Of a stretch of DNA of 64,000 nt, positions 22,697-33,661 are shown piece by piece. The stretch is from Entonaema liquescens. Lineage: Eukaryota > Ascomycota > Sordariomycetes > Xylariales > Xylariaceae. A model generated the notes under the pieces. The model saw only the letters and a program-made list of their open reading frames with translations. It was not told where the DNA came from and did not search any database. The first letter of the stretch is position 1; each line of letters starts with the position of its first letter. The DNA lies in the NCBI GenBank assembly GCA_902805475.1, contig CADCSX010000012.1, positions 558,001 to 622,000 on the forward strand, read 5' to 3'. The translations under genes and the position numbers were made by a program.

Positions 22697-23640
22697 ATGT
22701 CTTTCCCTAAAGTTCCTCCGAGCGGCATCTGGGCACCAGCTGTTACATTCTTTGATCCCGAAACAGATAATTTAGACCCAGAATCTCAAGCAACATATTA
22801 TTCGTACCTATCGAAAACTGGTCTTGCCGGTCTGGTTATCTTAGGAACCAATGCCGAGACATTCCTTCTTACCCGTGAGGAACGAAAGACGCTACTCCAG
22901 ACGGCCCGTAAAGCATGCGGGCCGTCTTACCCCATCATGGCGGGCTGTGGTGGACATTCCACGCGCCAAGTGTTGGAATTCATTACCGACGCGGCAGAAG
23001 CCGGAGCCAACTATGTGCTTGTCCTACCACCGGCCTACTTCGGCAAGGCGACCACTCCGGCCGTGATCGACAATTTCTACGCTGAAATTGCGACCAAGAG
23101 TCCTCTCCCCGTAGTGCTCTACAACTTCCCAGGAGTATGCAATGGTGTTGATCTAGACTCCGCTACCATATCGAAATTAGCAAACACTCATAGCAACATA
23201 GTTGGCGTGAAATTAACATGTGGCTCCGTGGCCAAGATCACGCGCCTCGCTGCCGAACTACCGTCTGAGCGGTTCGCGACTTTCGGAGGACAGTCGGATT
23301 TCCTTCTTGGCGGTCTTAGTGTAGGCTCTGCGGGATGCATCGCCGCATTTGGCAACGTCTTCCCGAAAACTATTGTGCAGATCTACAAGCTGTATAAGGA
23401 AGGGAAGTATCAGGAGGCGCTGGTCTTGCATCAAAGGCCGCATTGGCAGAACAGCCTTGCAAGGCCGGCATTGCTGCGACGAAATATGCGGCGGCGATTC
23501 ATACGGCGAAAGCAGCAGGTATCGAGGGTGCGGTGGAGAAGTTAAAGCCGAGGCGGCCCTATATAGAGCCCACTGATGCGGCAAAGAAGAACATCGAAGC
23601 CCAGATGGCCGAGCTAGCGGCCATTGAGAGTACACTATAA
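22697..23640 (+). pseudogene. DapA-family aldolase (dihydrodipicolinate synthase-like), apparent 1-nt frameshift near the 3' end
   Basis: A DapA/NAL-superfamily TIM-barrel enzyme. Visible motifs are GTNAE (phosphate/carboxylate loop), MAGCGGHSTRQ, VVLYNFPG with Tyr142 as proton relay, and GVKLTCG with Lys172 as the Schiff-base lysine. The fungal relatives are 2-keto-3-deoxy-sugar acid or 4-hydroxy-2-oxoglutarate aldolases; a galacturonate-pathway LGA1/gaaC role is possible but not shown. After LVLHQ near 23433 the frame shifts. The uninterrupted ORF ends at 23545 (282 aa), while the expected C-terminal helices (AALAEQPCKAGIAATKYAAA...) lie in another frame and end at 23640. One missing A in the AAA run would restore the usual ~314-aa length. 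No intron explains the break, so it is either a recent frameshift or a sequence error. Confidence 0.85.
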
Positions 23641-23813
23641 AAGAACTAAGGCGAAGCGGTGCATTATGTGCTCTATACCGAGATAGAAGTTACAAATCTC
23701 CGCTATATAAATACAAGAAATAATCTAAGAATCGAGGCTAGCGATACAACATTGTCTCAACCAAATGCTACTGACTCATGATCGCGTTAGTACTATTCAT
23801 ATTCGCTCATACC

Positions 23814-24476
23814 TCATGCTGTGGAAGAACCAAGGTTTGGATAGTCGTTAACCAACGCTATAATCGGCATGAAACACTTATTCTGCGCCCACTCCGGCGT
23901 AATATTATCATCGTGATGCTCGCACCACTGCCGCACCTGGTCCCAGCTAACCCAGTCCCAATTCTCGCACTTCTCCGGCTCCAAGAGCTACCGCGGCATA
24001 ATCAGATCGTACTCAATAGAAGAACAGAGAACAGACGAATGCGATAACAGTTCACGTACCTTTGGTTGGTCATCCTCGTTCTCCCTCCGACACTCCACGA
24101 ACACCGTAACGTAGTGTTTCGTCTCCGGGTCGAACACCGAGTTCGTCGTAGCCGCAACACGCAACCCCTTGACCCGGAGCCCCGTCTCCTCGAGGGTCTC
24201 GCGCTCCGCGCATGCTAAGAGCGACTCGCCCATTTCTAGGTGTCCGCCCGGGAACTGCCAAGTGCCTGTTACGTATATGCTTATCAGCGACTAAGCAATC
24301 TCAAAAGCAATCGCTATAAGGAAATTGGTAGTCTTGTGGTAAGGCTGGACAGACGGCGGGTACGTACCAGCCCCGTGACTCCCCTTCCGCTTGCCCATTA
24401 TAAAGCGGCCCTGGGAGTCGCGGATCAGAGCCGCGACCCCGACGCGGGGGTGGTAAGGAGGTGAGGTGGTTGCCAT
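23814..24476 (-). CDS. Nudix hydrolase (NUDT15/MutT-like)
   Basis: Exons (minus): 24368-24476, 24060-24265, 23814-23987; 489 nt, 162 aa. Starts MATTSPPYHPRVGVAALIRD. The Nudix box GHLEMGESLLACAERETLEETGL fits Gx5Ex7REUxEExGU, with the Mg-binding glutamates in RETLEETG. It is rebuilt by splicing to TWQFPGGHLEMGES; both donors are GTACGT. The C-terminus (CENWDWVSWDQVRQW, then CFMPIIALVND) matches NUDT15-like enzymes, which clean up nucleotide triphosphates or related diphosphates. Substrate is not determinable. No targeting signal is seen. Confidence 0.9.
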
Positions 24477-25017
24477 GGTAGTGATTTTGAAAGATGGTTT
24501 TGTATTGCTTATATTTCTTGTATTGCTGCTTATTGCGTGATCCCCCGGTTGCCTGCTTCTTTTCGGATTGAATATTGCATAGCCCAAGCCGAAAGCGGAC
24601 CCGGTTATGCAGGCAACCGGCGACGGTTATCGACGGACTGTGCGAGAACGTACAGTGTGTGTATACTAGTTTACGGTGTCTCCTTTTCGAAAATAGGGGT
24701 TACAAAAGGCTTCATGACAAGAAATTCGGATATGGCATTTACCAATAAATCTTACAAAGTCCCAAATTCTATGGCGAGATCTCATCGTAGTTTGCACACA
24801 AATATTAAGTAGCAATTAGTAACAATTCACTCGAAAGTCCATGTATGTATAAGAATAAGAATCTGATGTATTTGGCTGGAAACTCTACGTAGTCCAACAC
24901 CAACTACTATAAGTATGGCCTAATACCTCCTAGATAGTCAACACCAGCGTTCTCCCAAGGGACATATAACCATTATCTCATGGACCATCCCATAACTGCC
25001 CATCCTCGAAGATACCA
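24477..25017. other. Intergenic region
   Basis: Promoter side of the Nudix gene and 3' side of the secreted-protein gene; no supported ORF (a 91-aa ORF on plus at 24537-24812 has no features). Confidence 0.55.
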
Positions 25018-25782
25018 CTAAGAATGAACCAGCGCCCAATTCACAAACGCGCCAGGACTCGTCCCATTACCACCACACTCAAAAGCCCCCGCGCTACTAA
25101 CCCGCGCGTTAGCCGTCGAATTGACCTCGCCCACGGTGCCATTGATGATCCCCACCGCACGCGCATTGACCGGAGCGTAGTTAATCGTGAACCTGCGCAG
25201 CGACTCCTGGACGACAAACGCGACGTCGCCGATCCCGAGGACGTGCTCCCGACGGCCGCGGTGTCGACCGTCATGCTGAACGCGCACGTGCCGTTCGCCG
25301 CGAGCAGGTTGGTAGTCACCTTGGAACTCGGCGTGGTGGTGTTGTTGTTATTGTTACCATTAGGCGCGAACCCGAACGACATGCACGCCTGGTGCTTCTG
25401 GTTGTGCAGCAGGTTGTCGACGAGCGCGGAGCAGTCGGCGGCGAGGGGAGTTTTCTTTCGTGGTGTCCACGAAGGTCGACGCGTTCTGCTTGCAGTTCGA
25501 CTTGAGGTTGTCGTCGACCGAGAATTGGTTCGTTCCTGGGATGGCGTGGGCTAACGACGCTACGTTTCGCGAATCCAGAGTGGTGTCGGATAATCCGGCG
25601 CGGGCTAGGCGGGTTGCGACGCGGATGTTTTCGACGCTGGTGCGAAGATAGGCTACGGGCTCGACGGCGTGGGAGAGGAGCTTCTCCTTGGGGAAATGGA
25701 CTGATGAATTTTGTGGCGGGAGGGGTGTTGCGCTAGCTACCTGCCAGAGGCAGAGAGATACGAAAGCTGTGATAGACTTCAT
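25018..25782 (-). pseudogene. Secreted glycoprotein-like gene with two apparent frameshifts
   Basis: The first frame opens with a clear signal peptide (MKSITAFVSLCLWQVASATP, cleavage likely after ASA). It continues with typical coding sequence until about 25450. Coding sequence then moves to a second frame (ADCSALVDNLLHNQKHQ...MSFGFAPNGNNNNNTTTPS) and near 25260 to a third (GREHVLGIGDVAFVVQES...), ending FVNWALVHS at the stop near 25018. Together these would make one secreted, Cys-containing protein of about 250 aa with several N-glycosylation sequons. No GT-AG introns explain the switches. The family is not recognised. It is either a young pseudogene or carries sequencing indels in GC-rich DNA. 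Confidence 0.65.
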
Positions 25783-26255
25783 GATGATGGCTGTGAAGAG
25801 GTTTTAATAGAGGAGCTGGTTGATTATCGAGATGGATTGAAGGTTAGATGCTTCTATCTAGGGATGTTTATATAAGTCTAGGTTGTGGTCTGGAGGGTGC
25901 AATGGAGTGTCCGGGCTAGGTGTCTTGAGAAATATGAAGTGACGCAAGGTATTACAACCATGCTCCCTATAGAATAGTGATTCACTACTCATATATATTT
26001 CCAATATGTGAATCTGTATTCAGACGATCGAGCTGTGTGAAGCCCTGTCAGGATACATGTCAAGGCTCTAAACATGAGATGATATATTGGATTGTACCTT
26101 ATCTTCGTAACGTTCTGAATCAGTTGGTTGAATGACTTGAGCTCAATCGATCTGTCAGTGAATGGACATAATCGGTAATTCGTCAATTCTTCCCAAGTTT
26201 AGGTCATGAGACCACCTTGTCATGACATGTAACCCTATTCTCTTGAGTCTAGTCT
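25783..26255. other. Intergenic region
   Basis: Upstream of the secreted-protein gene and downstream of the NUDT19-like gene; no supported ORF. Confidence 0.55.
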
Positions 26256-27625
26256 TTATAGCTTTGCATCTCTAGTGTCTCTTTCCGCTTGTCTTTCTTC
26301 CTCAAGCACTTCTTCTCTACTCCTCACTTCCACTTCCTTAGCTATTCCCTTGACAAATCTAGTTAGCACAACTCTCTCCCAGTCACCTCCCCTATCACTG
26401 CCTTTAAGTTCCGGACCAGGCTTATCAAGCCCTAGGATCGACTTTCTATCGCTTTTCCTCAAGCCTAAAGTAGTAGGACTAATCACTTTGTCTGCCCAAG
26501 GAATCTGAGCTGTTGGATGTTTCGCAGCTTTCGGATTGTTTGTTGTCGGCACCGTCGTGAGGAAGACTTTTAACGTCTCTCTCTGTGAATGGTAATGTTC
26601 CGCCAACTTGGTGGCACTCAGCGAATCAGAAGGTGGTCCGACCAAGAATCGCGAAATGATATATAATAGGAAGTATTGGGGTGGAAAGAGAACAATCTCG
26701 CCCTTTTGCTGTTTCTCTAACCATACGCTTGCATCGTCAAAACGCGCCGCAGTGATTTCAACACCCCCGTCAGGTGTGGGGATCATAGCTTCAGATCGTG
26801 CTGCCGCTATAGCGGGGTCATTACTAGTCGACTGAGGAATCATATAAATATACATCTGCGTGGTGAATCGTCGAGGCTGTCCAAGAGGAGTTATCCATCT
26901 AGTGAAAGGTAAAAGATTGTCTGTGTGATACTTAGCATTGTGAATGAAGGTAAATGTGATAGCACCGCGTTATTACCTGTGTCTGCAACCCCGCCTGCAC
27001 TCTCAATCCAATCAACGAAGCGAGTTTTATTTTCATAAATCTTCTTACGCGCTTTATCACGTTCAGTTGTAGGGACATTTAATGGATTCCCGTCTTTGCT
27101 CCCTTCACGAGCAAGTAGGATTCCACTCTCCTCGAACGTTTCTCGAATCGCCCCTAGGCGGTACGTGAGTGAGTCCTCATGCCGCTTGGGGTCACTTGCG
27201 CTCGGAACCGTTCCATCGTGGAATTCAGAGATGTTTCCGCCCGGGAATACATGAGCCGAGGGGAATGCTGAGGATGACTTCACCCTGTGGAGTAATAAGA
27301 CCTGATTCTCAGGAGATAACAGAATGACGCTTGCGCTTGGTCGTGGTTCCGCTACTGTCTTTTCTTTAGGCGATGCTGACGATGAGTGGTTTCTCTTTGG
27401 CATTATAAAAAGTTCTATATCTGACGTGTATCCCTTATATAATTGCCTATAGTTGGAATGAATAGTTCTGGATTTCCCCGCTACTCGTTGTGATATGATA
27501 CCTGTAGTTCGGTCTGAATAACATGTGACGAGTCGACGACTACCAACTGATGAGTGAAAGCACTTTTCGTATGTTATATTCGCCTTCGTTAAATATCGAA
27601 GCAAATGTGATGAACGAAATGACAT
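26256..27625 (-). CDS. NUDT19-like Nudix hydrolase, possible mitochondrial presequence
   Basis: Exons (minus): 26977-27625 and 26256-26920, joined across a 56-bp intron (GTAATA...CACAG); 437 aa from the first ATG. SASVILLSPENQVLLLHRVK begins the Nudix fold. FPGGNISEF and the box segment GAIRETFEESGILLA are separated by a ~25-aa insertion, as in NUDT19/acyl-CoA diphosphatase-type enzymes. After the splice, LLPFTRWITPLGQPRRFTTQ is typical of this subfamily. Residues 1-74 are Ser/Arg-rich with few acids and could be an organellar presequence. A second ATG at 27403 (MPKRNHSSS) would give a 363-aa form without it. Family enzymes hydrolyse CoA or CoA esters; the substrate here is unknown. Confidence 0.87.
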
Positions 27626-27832
27626 ATCGTCATTATTTAATATTATATGTAAGTTAGCATGAGTAGAAGTGACATCAATCCTTGTTAAATTGACCGCGTA
27701 GTGCCGAGGTCCAATGAAGTAATACGCGATGTTACGGGGGAACTTCGCTAAGACTATAAGTCTTACTCTTTTCTGCCTAACCCCAATTATTGAATTACAG
27801 GAGTATCTGTATTTAACATCCTCAACTCTATC

Positions 27833-29191
27833 ATGAATATCCCGCCTTGGTCCAAAAGCGCTAAGATGGAACCACGTATTTCTTGGCCACCAGGTTGGAA
27901 TAACGAGAAGTTCTTAAATCTCAATATTGACGATTTTAGCCAAATCTCAGAAGAAGTCCGAATACATATGACCCACTACACCTCATGGTTTTACTAATTG
28001 AATAAAAAGGAGCGCAAAAGTCTGAAAGGAAGTATTCGAAAATTCCCATTCTCGCAAGAATATACAAAGTGGCACAATCTTGATAAAGCTCTCTGGAGAA
28101 TTAACGAGCGGCCTCTCACACCCCCGTCATATGTGCCACCTGGATGGACTGAGAACCAAGCACGAACCTTCGACCCAGACCTCATGCTAAAGCTGTCAGA
28201 AGATGTTTGTCTAATCTTAATTTAATATTGAAATAATAGTCTCATTAAAATAAGAAATACTAAGTTAAGTAATATTTACAATTAGGAGCAACGACTATGG
28301 GCTGTGGGAAAGTTGGCCGACAACACCCGAGCAGCGCATAAACGGGGCCAACTGCCAATTCACCCGCCCTCATATATACCAACTGATTGGACTACCGAGC
28401 AAGCGATATTCCCTACCTTCGAGCTACTATCGCAGCTCTCGCAGGAAGTATGTGGACACGGCTTTGAAATTATCAAAGCGGCGTGCTTACATAGTAGCTA
28501 GGACCTGGTGAAATACATGCAGGCCCGAAACCAGGCGCAAATCGCATCGCAACTTAATATGGTACCCTCCCAAACATTGCACGTGGCACCATCACCACTG
28601 GTTCAAGCACTCCAGAGAACGGGTTTTCCGTCGTGGGGTTTTGTTATCGTGCGGACTTACTACGCTTCTGAGAGCCGTTGGGAGATGTTTCAGGAGAGGC
28701 TTAGTACAATATGCGATAAGCAGCTTGACGAGGAAACAGGTGAAGGTATTCCAAAGATTAAGGAAACTCTTGAGTTCAAGATGATTGAAGACCCGAGGCT
28801 TGAAGGCGTCAGTGCTGAAGAAGCCGAAAAGTAAGTACTTCAACATGAACGTTTCCTTGTCCCTACTAAAGTTAGACCTAGGCATTTCCATATAGCTAAG
28901 TCGATGGGAGGTGTCGCAGCGGGTTTCAACCTTGATATCCTTCTCATGGCTGACAGCGGAACTGTGGATTCAGTATTGGGGGATGAAGTTGACAGCCGTC
29001 AGACTCCCTATGTTACAGTGGTTGACGTTACTGAGTTCAGCGCAGAGGGAGGCTACAGAGGGTGCTTCAAGGTTTCATTAGATGCGTTACTTTGCGAGTT
29101 TTATCCCAAACTCTCCATGGGACTGAGCCCGAGAGATCTTTGGTCTATGATGGACGAGGTGGATGGAATTTGGATAGGCGATGACGAGTGA
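27833..29191 (+). CDS. Unknown protein with three exon-sized repeats and a conserved fungal C-terminal domain
   Basis: Exons 27833-27955, 28010-28204, 28286-28447, 28502-28830, 28882-29191; 372 aa. Exons 1-3 each end with a similar module: PPGWNNEKF...ISEE, PPSYVPPGWTENQA...LSED, and PPSYIPTDWTTEQA...LSQE. Each is followed by a phase-0 intron, so the repeats coincide with exons. Exons 4-5 carry a domain common in uncharacterised Pezizomycotina proteins (WGFVIVRTYYASESRWEMFQ, EGVSAEEAEKHFHIA, YVTVVDVTEF, VSLDALL). Intron 4 is 51 nt with a CTACTAA branch site; the acceptor chosen (28881) is the one that keeps frame. The donors of introns 1 and 2 (GTCCGA, GTTTGT) are weak. No catalytic motif is recognised. 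Confidence 0.72.
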
Positions 29192-29483
29192 AGGTACGCC
29201 ACTCCGAGGAGTTACATGCTAAAACTCATAATGAAAGCCCTTCGTAGGCATATTAGGTAGCATGGCATTTTCATAAATAACAGGTGCACCTGACCAAGGG
29301 TGCACATGGGCAAGAATTATGAAAGGATCCAAGCTAAAGTGGTCGTCCTGTCTAAGGATATGGTATAATTGCTGCTAATGAACAGGTATATCGGTACATA
29401 TAGACCTAACCAAGTGAGTGGTTCGTAGGTACCAATCCATGAAAATAGCGGATAATTATATCCTTTGCCTTTACGCAAGCGGG

Positions 29484-29750
29484 TTAAGACCTGGAAACAG
29501 CGATGACGGCAAGGAGACCTAATAACAGGGCCATTCCAACCATCTTCATAGCCATTGTCCTCGAGTAGGAAATAATCTGGATCAATTCAGCCCTGTCTAG
29601 ATCTAGAACATCTCGTGCCGCGTAGTAATCCTGAGTATGTTGCCAGGAGGACCTTAGGAGAGGCGGGATCTCAGAGGGGTGATGGAGGATGCGAAGGCAG
29701 CTTCTGAGAGAGCTCCTGTCGAGCTCTGCTTCGTGCCGGGGATAGGACAT
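29484..29750 (-). CDS. Small hypothetical protein with C-terminal membrane segment
   Basis: 88-aa frame starting MSYPRHEAELDRSS. The last ~19 residues (MVGMALLLGLLAVIAVSRS) form one hydrophobic segment with a short polar end, as in tail-anchored proteins. The preceding region (YYAARDVLDLDRAELIQIIS) looks like an amphipathic helix. No family is recognised, and the size makes chance possible. Confidence 0.42.
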   Translation of the reverse strand: MSYPRHEAELDRSSLRSCLRILHHPSEIPPLLRSSWQHTQDYYAARDVLDLDRAELIQIISYSRTMAMKMVGMALLLGLLAVIAVSRS

Positions 29751-30195
29751 ATCGGATGACGGTAATTTAATGGAAGAATCAATCGCATAGATAAGTCTCC
29801 CAGTGTAAGACGTGTGGGGTGGCTGATTGTGTAACCTTACATGTAGGTATGTTTTATATTTGTAAAAAAATAGAGGTCACTGTATCCAGCGTTTCGAGTT
29901 AAGGAACTGATCAACAGATCAGCGGTGAGCTGGATGTGACGGGAAGACGGGATCATTCCAAATCTCCGCTCACATTCATTTCAGTTATTTCATATGATTA
30001 TTAAAACTTATATTCCTAGATTACTTTCAATTATCCCAAAATTAGACGACCAAAAAGATCCTCCTCATCTAGTCCATCTGCCATAAAAACTACTCTCCTA
30101 AAGTAGGGATACCGCAACGGCGGGTTGTTACGAGACCTACTCTACTTCCCCGTCAACCCCAGTATTCGCACCATGTGATTCGAGCAAGTACACTG
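29751..30195. other. Intergenic region
   Basis: Between the small protein and the photolyase 3' end; AT-rich, no supported ORF. Confidence 0.55.
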
Positions 30196-32171
30196 TCAAG
30201 GCTTATCCCACCCAATACCAACTTTATACGCATTCAGCGCACGATCCCGACTCTGCCGATGGTCCACAATCGGCTCCGGGTACCCCGCCTTTTTGGCCTC
30301 GGCCGCAGCGCCCCTATTATACGGATCATGTATAGCCTTCCCCTTAACCGCCCTCAGCTCCGGTATCCACTTGCGGATATACTCGCCGTCGGGGTCGAAC
30401 TTCTCGCTCTGAAGCAGAGGGTTGAAGATGCGGAAATACGGCTGCGGATCCACGCCGACGGACGCGCTGAACCCCCACCCGCCGTTGTTCGACGCGAAGT
30501 CCCCGTCGATCAGGTTCTCCATGAAGAACTTCTCGCCCATGCGCCAGTCTAGCAGTAAATCCTTGCATAGGAACGAGGCGACTACCATGCGGCATCGGTT
30601 GTGCATCCAGCCTATCCCTTGGACCTGACGCATCGCTGCGTCGACGATGGGGAAGCCCGTGCGTCCTTTACACCAGGCTTCGAAGTGTGCCGAGTTGTAG
30701 GACCACTCGATGTTGGCGTATTCGGGCTTAAATGGCTTGTTCATGCTACGTAAATCAGTATTTAGCGTGGCATTCTGAACAAACAAACAAGAGGCTCCAC
30801 GACTCACCAGATATAAGGCCAGTGGACCAGGACGTGTTTGTAAAAGTCTCGCCATGCCACCTCGCTAACCCAAGCCTGGATACCTTCAACACCAGCGTCT
30901 AGCTTCTTCGTCTTATTTCTATCTCTTGCCGTTCGCACCGCTGTCCTTGCGCTCAAAGTCCCAGCCGCCAAGTGCACCGAGATAGACGACGTCGCGGCCT
31001 CGGCGGGAAAATTGCGCCTCTTACCATACTCACCGATTTTCTCGTCACAGAACTTCTCCAGCCTATCCATGGCTTCCCGTTCGCCGGCTGGCCAGGTAGC
31101 GCGGAACCTCTTTGCATCTTCTTCAGACAATTGCCTATTTTCCGGAACCTCTGGAATTTCACAATCGAATAGTGCAGCCACTTTCTCCCGAGCGGCAGCA
31201 GAGTTCTTTGTCGGCGGGTCAAATAAGCTGAGGAGTTCCTGATTGGCGTGAATATGCGCAACCCAAGCCCTAAACCACGGCGAGTATACCGCGTACTGCT
31301 TCCCAGCACCCGTATGCAGTGCTCCGGGAGGAACAATACAAGTATCGTGGAACAGCACCATAGCCACACCCCTATCCGCACAAAGCCTAACCATATTCGC
31401 TTCTCTCCTTAGCTCATCTACCTCGTATTCGATATTGGCGTAGAGATGGCTCGCGCCCCATTCCTCCATAAACTCCAAGATGCGCTCGGGGATCTCCTTT
31501 CGCTTCGCGACAGTTTCCACATACAAGGGTATATCCAGAGCAGCTAGGTCCTCCTTCAATTTATGCAGAGTGCGCATCATAAAATCGACGCGCACGGAAG
31601 CGGTGAAATGCGCCTCGAAGTCTTCGGGGCTTACTATGTATATGCATATCAAGGGCACGCCAGCTTCTTGGGCCTTCTGGCTAGCTTCCCATAGGGCGCG
31701 ATTATCTGTGGTCCGAAGATCCATTTTGAACCAGTGTATCACAGCATCCTCCACGTTTGTTTTATTCCGTATCGACGCGGTCTCCTGCAATGCGGCTTCG
31801 AGTTGTTCGATGGGGCGAGGAATTTTGTTGTCATTGTAGGCTTGAGCACGCGCGTTGCTCATTTCCGGTGGGTAGAATTTTCGCAGAACAATGCCATGCT
31901 CTTCGGCTTCGGGTGCAAAATGATGTGGCTCGCGTAGAGGATCTAAGGTGCCATTTGTCAGCTTAGGCCTCTTCGTCGGCTCCTCGTGAGTATCATCATC
32001 GTTCGTGACTCTCTGCTTGGCGCTTCGTTTGGAAGCCATAGTTAAATATAGCAAACGGGTTTGAATAATATTTGGCTTATGACGTAATGGTAGGATAGTC
32101 CGTAGTAAATGTTTGACAGAGACGCGCACGATTGGCTTTTGGGCGATACGAGAAGGACAGAGGAAAGACAT
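30196..32171 (-). CDS. PHR1: Class I CPD photolyase
   Basis: Exons (minus): 30808-32171 and 30196-30745 with a 62-bp intron (GTGAGT...CGTAG); 637 aa. The alpha/beta antenna domain lies at ~140-290 (VIHWFKMDLRTTDNRAL). The helical FAD domain follows (~350-620): NFPAEAATSSISVHLAAGTL, VAWRDFYKHVLVHWPYIC (Cys made at the splice), GRTGFPIVDAAMRQ, WMHNRCRMVVASFL, DGDFASNNGGWGFSASVGVD and DPYNRGAAAEAKKAGYPEPI. It repairs cyclobutane pyrimidine dimers with blue light. Two in-frame ATGs exist: the first (MSFLCPSRIAQKP) gives a basic, Ser/Leu-rich leader typical of mitochondrial import; the second, at 32039 (MASKRSAKQ), is followed by KRPK, a likely nuclear signal. Confidence 0.95.
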
Positions 32172-32873
32172 GAACTAGATGAAAGGAGGAGAATTGGGTA
32201 GAAAGTGTCTAATGTATTCTATTCTTTTCGTGTTTTCGTATTCCCCCTTGATCCAATAGCCCGATATGGTCATGCATCACCGAGACCCCAGATCGATCTA
32301 ACAGGAGCTAATCGATCATTAATTCCCGAAATGATGGCTTGGCTAGTGGGGATTTCCAGCCCTACGAGCCGCAAATGTAACCCTTAGCATCCTAATTTAA
32401 CGACATTGTAATAATGATGGTTGGGAATGATGTTGATTGGTGTAAGTTTCTAAATGTGGGCCATGTTCTTACAGATTCCACTTCAGAACACTTTGTCGTA
32501 TGTAAAAGGTACTTAAAGGATAGTGAATTATTTCACAATTTAAAAATTATATCTTTAAGTATATATTCAAATATGATACTGCAACGGAGGTAGTTACAAC
32601 TAGCGATAAAATATTTAAAGTGGCTAAGGTTACGAACTTGAAATTTGATATTTATATCTGGACTTACCAATTCGAGCCAGGAGCTATGGGATTGAATCAA
32701 TAGGGTGTTATTCGTTAATATTAATTCTTCATTTCAAGCTAAGCATAAAATGAGATAAAGTGTAAAGGATGTGGCAACACGAGTAATTTCCCACTACATT
32801 GATGGGGATATCTATCAATACTCATAGAGGCAATAGAAAAGGCCTTTATTTTATTTACATGGGAAAGACATTT
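32172..32873. other. Intergenic region upstream of photolyase
   Basis: Photolyase promoter side, AT-rich; no supported ORF. Confidence 0.55.
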
Positions 32874-33135
32874 AAAAAAAAATTATCCCCCAGTGCCGGC
32901 AACCCCCAGATCCCCACGGGTCGGATCAATGGACGAGACTATCCTTATATTACAGCTACGTATAACTGTGGCTAACAGCAACAATTGTCCATTGATGACT
33001 CCCAGCTATCAAAGATATGATAGTAGCGCAACGAGTGGGGTTCGAACTGAACCCCTAAATTTTGCGTGCCTACCACTTGGCCAATTGCCCCATTTAGGAG
33101 CGGTACTGGTGTCTGTGCTATTCGACATTATATGC
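32874..33135 (-). repeat. tRNA-like / SINE-like element, copy A
   Basis: On minus, 33091-33032 reads GGGGCAATTGGCCAAGTGGT followed by a B-box-like AGTTCGAACCC. TGGCCAAGTGG fits the Pol III A box. A normal tRNA cloverleaf does not fold: the A-to-B spacing and T stem are off. The element goes on for ~130 bp of non-tRNA sequence and ends at a T-rich tail (A-run 32874-32882 on plus). The overall form, tRNA-like head plus unrelated body plus homopolymer tail, is that of a tRNA-derived SINE. It is closely similar to the copy at 35268-35518. Confidence 0.7.
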
Positions 33136-33661
33136 TTGATTTCGTCCGGATTTTATCCCTCTTAGCAGTTGTCAGTCCAACCCGACAAGTGGAAACTCCA
33201 TAGAAAAGCACCTATATATTCCTATACACCTCTGGCGCCGATCCCCGTTTATATGCCCTCCGTAATAGGTATTTAGGATATTCATTTACCATCCATCATG
33301 CTTTTGGTCTGCGCAGTAAGTACCTTAATTCAAAAGGAGTAGGAGGCTAGGTACATGAGATGCGTACCTTCTATATGTATGCCTATCTTATGTAAATACT
33401 ACCTAAGGTGCCAGTTGAAATTAAGAAACGTACCTACCCAAATGGCACAATACCCCTACCATGGCAACTACATAAGCCATCAAAATATTAGTCTGGCATA
33501 TTCGCATGTTTAAAACCTACCCACTGTCAATAATTATGGGTTAATTGATTTTAGGCAGACCGGAAGTTCTACACATAAGGTTGCCCACAACATTATCAAA
33601 TATTTCTACTTTCTTTAAGCTATCCAGATTCAACAAACTTCCGTCCAAGCTCACCTGGAAG

